NCBI GenBank assembly: GCA_943325355.2
Contig: CALPPA020000050.1
Span: forward strand, 1 to 10,174
DNA: 10,174 bases
Origin: Klebsiella pneumoniae
Lineage (GTDB): Bacteria; Bacteroidota; Bacteroidia; Flavobacteriales; Flavobacteriaceae
Direction of reading: 5' to 3'
Part shown: positions 7,636 through 10,174 of the stretch, piece by piece
Layout: the number at the start of each line of letters is the position of its first letter
How positions within the stretch are numbered: the stretch's first letter is position 1
Position numbers and translations under genes: made by a program
The notes under the pieces: generated by a model
Told to the model about the DNA's origin: nothing
What the model saw: only the letters and a program-made list of their open reading frames with translations
Databases searched by the model: none

Positions 7636-9672
7636 TCAATCCAGTCTATAAAATCCCTTTTCGGCAGTAGCGTGAAAAGGGATTTTCTGTTTTAGGCAAG
7701 TTGCTTTCCATAGTTTTTGAATCGTTCTATAATTCGAAGCATCGGCAAGAACAAATTTTGGTTTTGTGGTTTGCAAAAACCGTTCAAGATTTATTTTGGG
7801 TGATTGGGTAAAAAGAACAATATCCGGATGAATATCCTTTGGATAAACACCCAAACTATCTACAATCAGAATCTTGTTTCCATTATAATATATCAAATTC
7901 TGCAAACTCTTTTTGGATTTCAAACTGCTGAAATTCCCCATTGCATAAGAAGCAAGCGTTTTGTTTTTTGATGCTGTTTTCAAAAGACTGTCATTTGCAT
8001 AAAACGTAATATTTTTTCCTTTTCGTTCCGCAATCATCGTATTTTTTTTAGCATTAAAAATAACCAATTCGCTCTGGATTTGAATCCTCCGATGTGTTTC
8101 AAAATAGGTAATTTGGAAAATAATAATGGCAATCAAAGTCAAAGCAAGTCTATTGAAACTGGGTTTCTTGAACCAAATAATGGTTGCAATTAGCAACAAA
8201 TACACGCTAACCAACAACTGCCAATTGAACGGAATGTCCTGAATGATAAATTGCTCCAAGGAAGCAATAGCGTTGATGATTTTGTTCAAAATAAATATGC
8301 TCCACTCTAATGATTTGGCGAGAAACAACGGGACAAAATCAAAAGCCGCCAAGACCATTACCAAAACTCCCAAAGCCATAATCACACTCAAAAAAGGAAT
8401 AATCACTAAATTGGTGACGAAAAACAAACCCGGAAATTGGTGGAAATAATAAATACTCAACGGAAAAGCGCCAATTTGTGCCGCAAAGGAAACCGTCAAA
8501 ATTTCCCAAAAGTAGTTTACAATTACATTTCTGGGTGTCCAAAGTTGCGCCAATAAAGGTTGCAACCAAAGTATAAAAAACAAAGCAACATAACTCAACT
8601 GGAAACCCACATCAAACAAAAACGACGGTTGAACCAATAAAATCAACAACATCGAAACTAATAAAGTGTGAAAAATATTAGTGCTTCTTCGCAGATACAT
8701 TCCAATGGCAACAAACGAGAACATCGTAACCGAACGAAGTACGGATGGTGCCAAACCAGCAATCAAACCAAAGGAAGCTAGTGAAGCTAGAATAATTAGT
8801 AACTTGATAAAAGAACCACGACGCGTGTTGGGAAAAGGTTTTAAAAGAAACGTGACAAACAATAAAATAAACCCAATGTGCAATCCCGAAACCGATAAAA
8901 TATGCACTGCGCCAGCAAATTGATAATCCCGGATAATCTCCGGGGAAATATCTTGTTGTTGCCCTAAAATTAAAGCAATGGCAACATTGAGTTCGGCTTT
9001 ATTAAAGTTACTTTTCTCTAAGTTCCCAATGATTTTGCTTCGCAATCGTGAAGTGTAATACCAAACATCTTTTTCGATTACAGAACCTATTTTGATTTCT
9101 GAAGCATCGGCATACAGCTGAGCATAGATTTGTTTGCTTTCAAGGTATTTGCCATAATCAAACTGGTTGGGATTTTTTGCCGGACCGCTTTTGTATAAAC
9201 TCCCATTGATTTGCAAATGTGAACCTATTTCAAAGGATTGCTTTAGACTATCTTTTCGAACATTCAGAAGAATTCTACCCGTTTTTACAGCATCGTCCAC
9301 TTGATTAACAAGGACAATATAACGGTCGTTGTAAGCCGAACTTCGAAGCTTTTCTCTAACGGTAACAGCAACTAAATGCGGTTTCTCGAAAATGGCTTTA
9401 CTTTGAATATAATTACTTTGCTGAAAAGAATTTGTATGAATGATTTGGGTAGTAGCACCAATGCCAAAAGCAAGAAAATAAGTGGACAACCCAAAATAGA
9501 TTGGATTTACAAAATCTCTTTTCGACACAAAATAAGCAATAACAAAAACACAAATAAAGAGTAAAAGAAAAGCAAATACATTTTGTGGATTAGGTTGAAA
9601 ATAAAACGCAACAAGGATTCCACTCAAAAAACCTATTGTGATTCTCGCTAAAGGGAATTGCAGTACTTTCAT
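7636..9672 (-). CDS. comEC: ComEC/Rec2-family competence membrane protein, short form
   Basis: Predicted inner-membrane channel for single-stranded DNA uptake in natural transformation. The ATG at 9672 (MKVLQFPLAR..) gives 678 residues. The frame opens further only through a TTG at 9702, which is less likely. Three N-terminal hydrophobic helices are followed by a soluble OB-fold/DUF4131-like part ending near NPNQFDYGKYLESKQIYAQ (about 167-185). The Competence domain contains HILSVSGLHIG (257-267), RSVTMFS (313-319) and multiple membrane helices to about residue 520. The last 143 residues or so (536-678) resemble a worn-down metallo-beta-lactamase domain: an IHPDIVLF..KPKFVLAD..FHATAEKGFYRL layout remains, but no HxHxDH metal motif is present. 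The protein is shorter than B. subtilis ComEC (about 776). It converges on the thioredoxin gene, and a hairpin lies in its last codons. Family assignment is strong; that this strain is transformable is not shown. Confidence 0.93.
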   Translation of the reverse strand: MKVLQFPLARITIGFLSGILVAFYFQPNPQNVFAFLLLFICVFVIAYFVSKRDFVNPIYFGLSTYFLAFGIGATTQIIHTNSFQQSNYIQSKAIFEKPHLVAVTVREKLRSSAYNDRYIVLVNQVDDAVKTGRILLNVRKDSLKQSFEIGSHLQINGSLYKSGPAKNPNQFDYGKYLESKQIYAQLYADASEIKIGSVIEKDVWYYTSRLRSKIIGNLEKSNFNKAELNVAIALILGQQQDISPEIIRDYQFAGAVHILSVSGLHIGFILLFVTFLLKPFPNTRRGSFIKLLIILASLASFGLIAGLAPSVLRSVTMFSFVAIGMYLRRSTNIFHTLLVSMLLILLVQPSFLFDVGFQLSYVALFFILWLQPLLAQLWTPRNVIVNYFWEILTVSFAAQIGAFPLSIYYFHQFPGLFFVTNLVIIPFLSVIMALGVLVMVLAAFDFVPLFLAKSLEWSIFILNKIINAIASLEQFIIQDIPFNWQLLVSVYLLLIATIIWFKKPSFNRLALTLIAIIIFQITYFETHRRIQIQSELVIFNAKKNTMIAERKGKNITFYANDSLLKTASKNKTLASYAMGNFSSLKSKKSLQNLIYYNGNKILIVDSLGVYPKDIHPDIVLFTQSPKINLERFLQTTKPKFVLADASNYRTIQKLWKATCLKQKIPFHATAEKGFYRLD
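7650..7686 (+). terminator. Hairpin between convergent genes, possible bidirectional terminator inside the comEC 3' end
   Basis: A perfect 12-bp inverted repeat, AAAATCCCTTTT (7650-7661) and AAAAGGGATTTT (7675-7686), has a 13-nt loop. It begins 17 nt after the thioredoxin stop codon and lies wholly within the last codons of comEC. On the plus strand the stem ends in TTTT followed by CTGTTTT, fitting termination of the thioredoxin transcript. On the minus strand the stem also ends in TTTT, but before the comEC stop. The repeat is directly visible; the terminator function is inferred. Confidence 0.6.
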
Positions 9673-9687
9673 AGTGATAAAAGTACT
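9662..9687 (-). promoter_or_regulatory. Inverted repeat enclosing the comEC start codon
   Basis: On the minus strand AGTACTTT is followed by a 10-nt loop, TATCACTATG, and then AAAGTACT. This is an 8-bp perfect stem with the comEC ATG at the end of the loop. An AGGAG-like stretch (9686-9690) overlaps the upstream edge of the stem. It could influence translation initiation of comEC, or be a DNA-binding dyad, or be chance in AT-rich DNA. Confidence 0.3.
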
Positions 9688-9970
9688 CCTTTTATAGCTC
9701 AAAATAACTTTGATTTTTAATGCCCTACTTTTCCTTCAAAAAGTCATAAAGCCCTGTTTTTTATAATGATAAAAAAAAAATATTAACACTATTACGTTGT
9801 AGTACTTACAATAAAAGATTGCTTTATTAAATTGCAATAAATTTACATACTTTTAAAAATTAAATAATCTACATCTCCTGTTGTAAATAATTTAAATAAA
9901 GATAGTTGCGACTTGGTTATAGCCAAAAAAAGCTCCAATAAAGTACATTATTAAGACCTAGAATGCCTTT
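9673..9970. other. Divergent AT-rich intergenic region between comEC and the right-edge gene
   Basis: About 300 bp with no convincing ORF, tRNA or rRNA. It should hold promoters for both comEC (leftward) and the secreted-protein gene (rightward). Visible elements are a run of ten A (9771-9780), a TTGTA/TACAA dyad (9797-9811), an ATTGC-N11-GCAAT dyad (9818-9838), a near -7 match TACTTTTA (9848-9855) without a properly spaced TTG, and a near-palindrome TTGGTTATAGCCAA (9913-9926). None can be assigned a function from sequence alone. Confidence 0.6.
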
Positions 9971-10174
9971 ATGAGATTAAAAATACTATTTATTACAATT
10001 TCTATGTTTTCTCTAACATTTACTATGAATGCTCAAGATGAGATTTTCTGGAGCGGTTCCTCAGCAAATGGTAATTGGGATTGGGGTTCTGGTTGTAATG
10101 AAGCCAATGGAGGCAATTGGTACTGGCAGACTTCAGGGCCTGGAAATCGGCAAAGACCTGATTGTTTTGCAAGT
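9971..10174 (+). CDS. Putative secreted Trp/Gly/Asn-rich protein, 3' end outside window
   Basis: An open frame from the ATG at 9971 to the window edge gives 68 residues with no stop. The first 22 residues form a standard Sec signal peptide: MRLK, a hydrophobic core, then TMNAQ, with probable cleavage after AQ, as is common in Bacteroidota. The visible mature part (46 residues) is rich in Gly, Asn and aromatic residues, with five Trp (FWSG, NWDWG, NWYW) and two Cys (GSGCNE and RPDCFA). Such composition occurs in extracellular beta-rich proteins of this phylum, many of which are secreted by the type IX system and end in a C-terminal sorting domain. The C-terminus is not visible here, so that is inference. 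It is divergent from comEC. The other ATG just upstream (9963) is out of frame. I do not recognise the family; an adhesin, a glycan-binding protein or an enzyme are all possible. Confidence 0.7.
   Translation, partial: MRLKILFITISMFSLTFTMNAQDEIFWSGSSANGNWDWGSGCNEANGGNWYWQTSGPGNRQRPDCFAS

Noticed and set aside
8243..8923. Plus-strand and alternate-frame open frames within comEC (8243-8449, 8339-8569, 8681-8923, 9376-9564)
   Set aside because: They lie inside the conserved comEC frame, have no recognisable product and have no initiation context.
9673..9702. Longer comEC start giving an extra MSYKRSTFIT N-terminus
   Set aside because: The codon at 9702 is TTG, not ATG. The ATG at 9672 gives MKVLQFPLAR directly before the first membrane helix and is the simpler start.
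9722..9760. Two GCCCT direct copies (9722 and 9751), each followed by a T-rich stretch
   Set aside because: Only five bases are shared exactly, without further symmetry or a related copy elsewhere. This is too weak to call a repeat.
9771..9780. Run of ten A in the intergenic region as a terminator tail or assembly error
   Set aside because: No stable hairpin is adjacent in either orientation, and A-runs of this length are ordinary in such AT-rich intergenic DNA.

Overview
The window looks like chromosome from a member of the Bacteroidota, most likely Flavobacterium or a close relative. The DNA is AT-rich and A-rich, and start codons are preceded by A/T-rich leaders rather than clear Shine-Dalgarno sites. 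Copies of the Bacteroidota -7 promoter motif TANNTTTG are present, and signal peptides end in the typical '..AQ' or '..GQ'. The protein families (S9B dipeptidyl peptidase, multiple POT peptide transporters, a periplasmic WCGWC thioredoxin, a short ComEC) also fit that group. No mobile element, CRISPR array, tRNA or rRNA was seen.

Layout. Positions 1-7073 form a same-strand peptide-utilisation block. It starts with a dipeptidyl peptidase IV (S9B) whose 5' end lies outside the window. Three tandem, divergent proton-coupled oligopeptide transporters of the POT/PTR2 family follow, at 2144-3820, 3897-5555 and 5562-7073. The first POT gene lies 26 bp after the peptidase and is probably co-transcribed with it. 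A clear intrinsic terminator (3847-3882) separates it from the second POT gene, which is only 6 bp from the third. A small secreted thioredoxin-fold protein follows at 7127-7633 with two overlapping -7 motifs in front. It converges with a comEC/rec2-type gene (minus strand, 7636-9672), leaving 2 bp between the stop codons. A perfect 12-bp hairpin lies inside the last codons of comEC. After an AT-rich divergent intergenic region of about 300 bp, a new plus-strand gene starts at 9971 and runs off the window. It encodes a signal peptide and a Trp/Gly/Asn-rich, Cys-containing secreted segment.

How the genes fit together. The peptidase should cut X-Pro and X-Ala dipeptides from peptides in the periplasm, and POT proteins import di- and tripeptides, so the first four genes read as one periplasmic digestion-and-uptake module. 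The three transporters are not copies of one another. The middle one has lysine where its two neighbours have the conserved TM7 glutamate of POT proteins, plus an extra segment of about 70 residues in the predicted periplasmic TM7-TM8 loop. The first has an extra segment of about 50 residues between TM11 and TM12. This suggests division of labour. The ComEC protein retains its membrane competence core, but its C-terminal metallo-beta-lactamase-like part is short and lacks the metal-binding histidine motif. No clearly new multi-gene system was found; the most interesting points are these transporter variants, the degenerate ComEC tail and the truncated secreted protein at the right edge.
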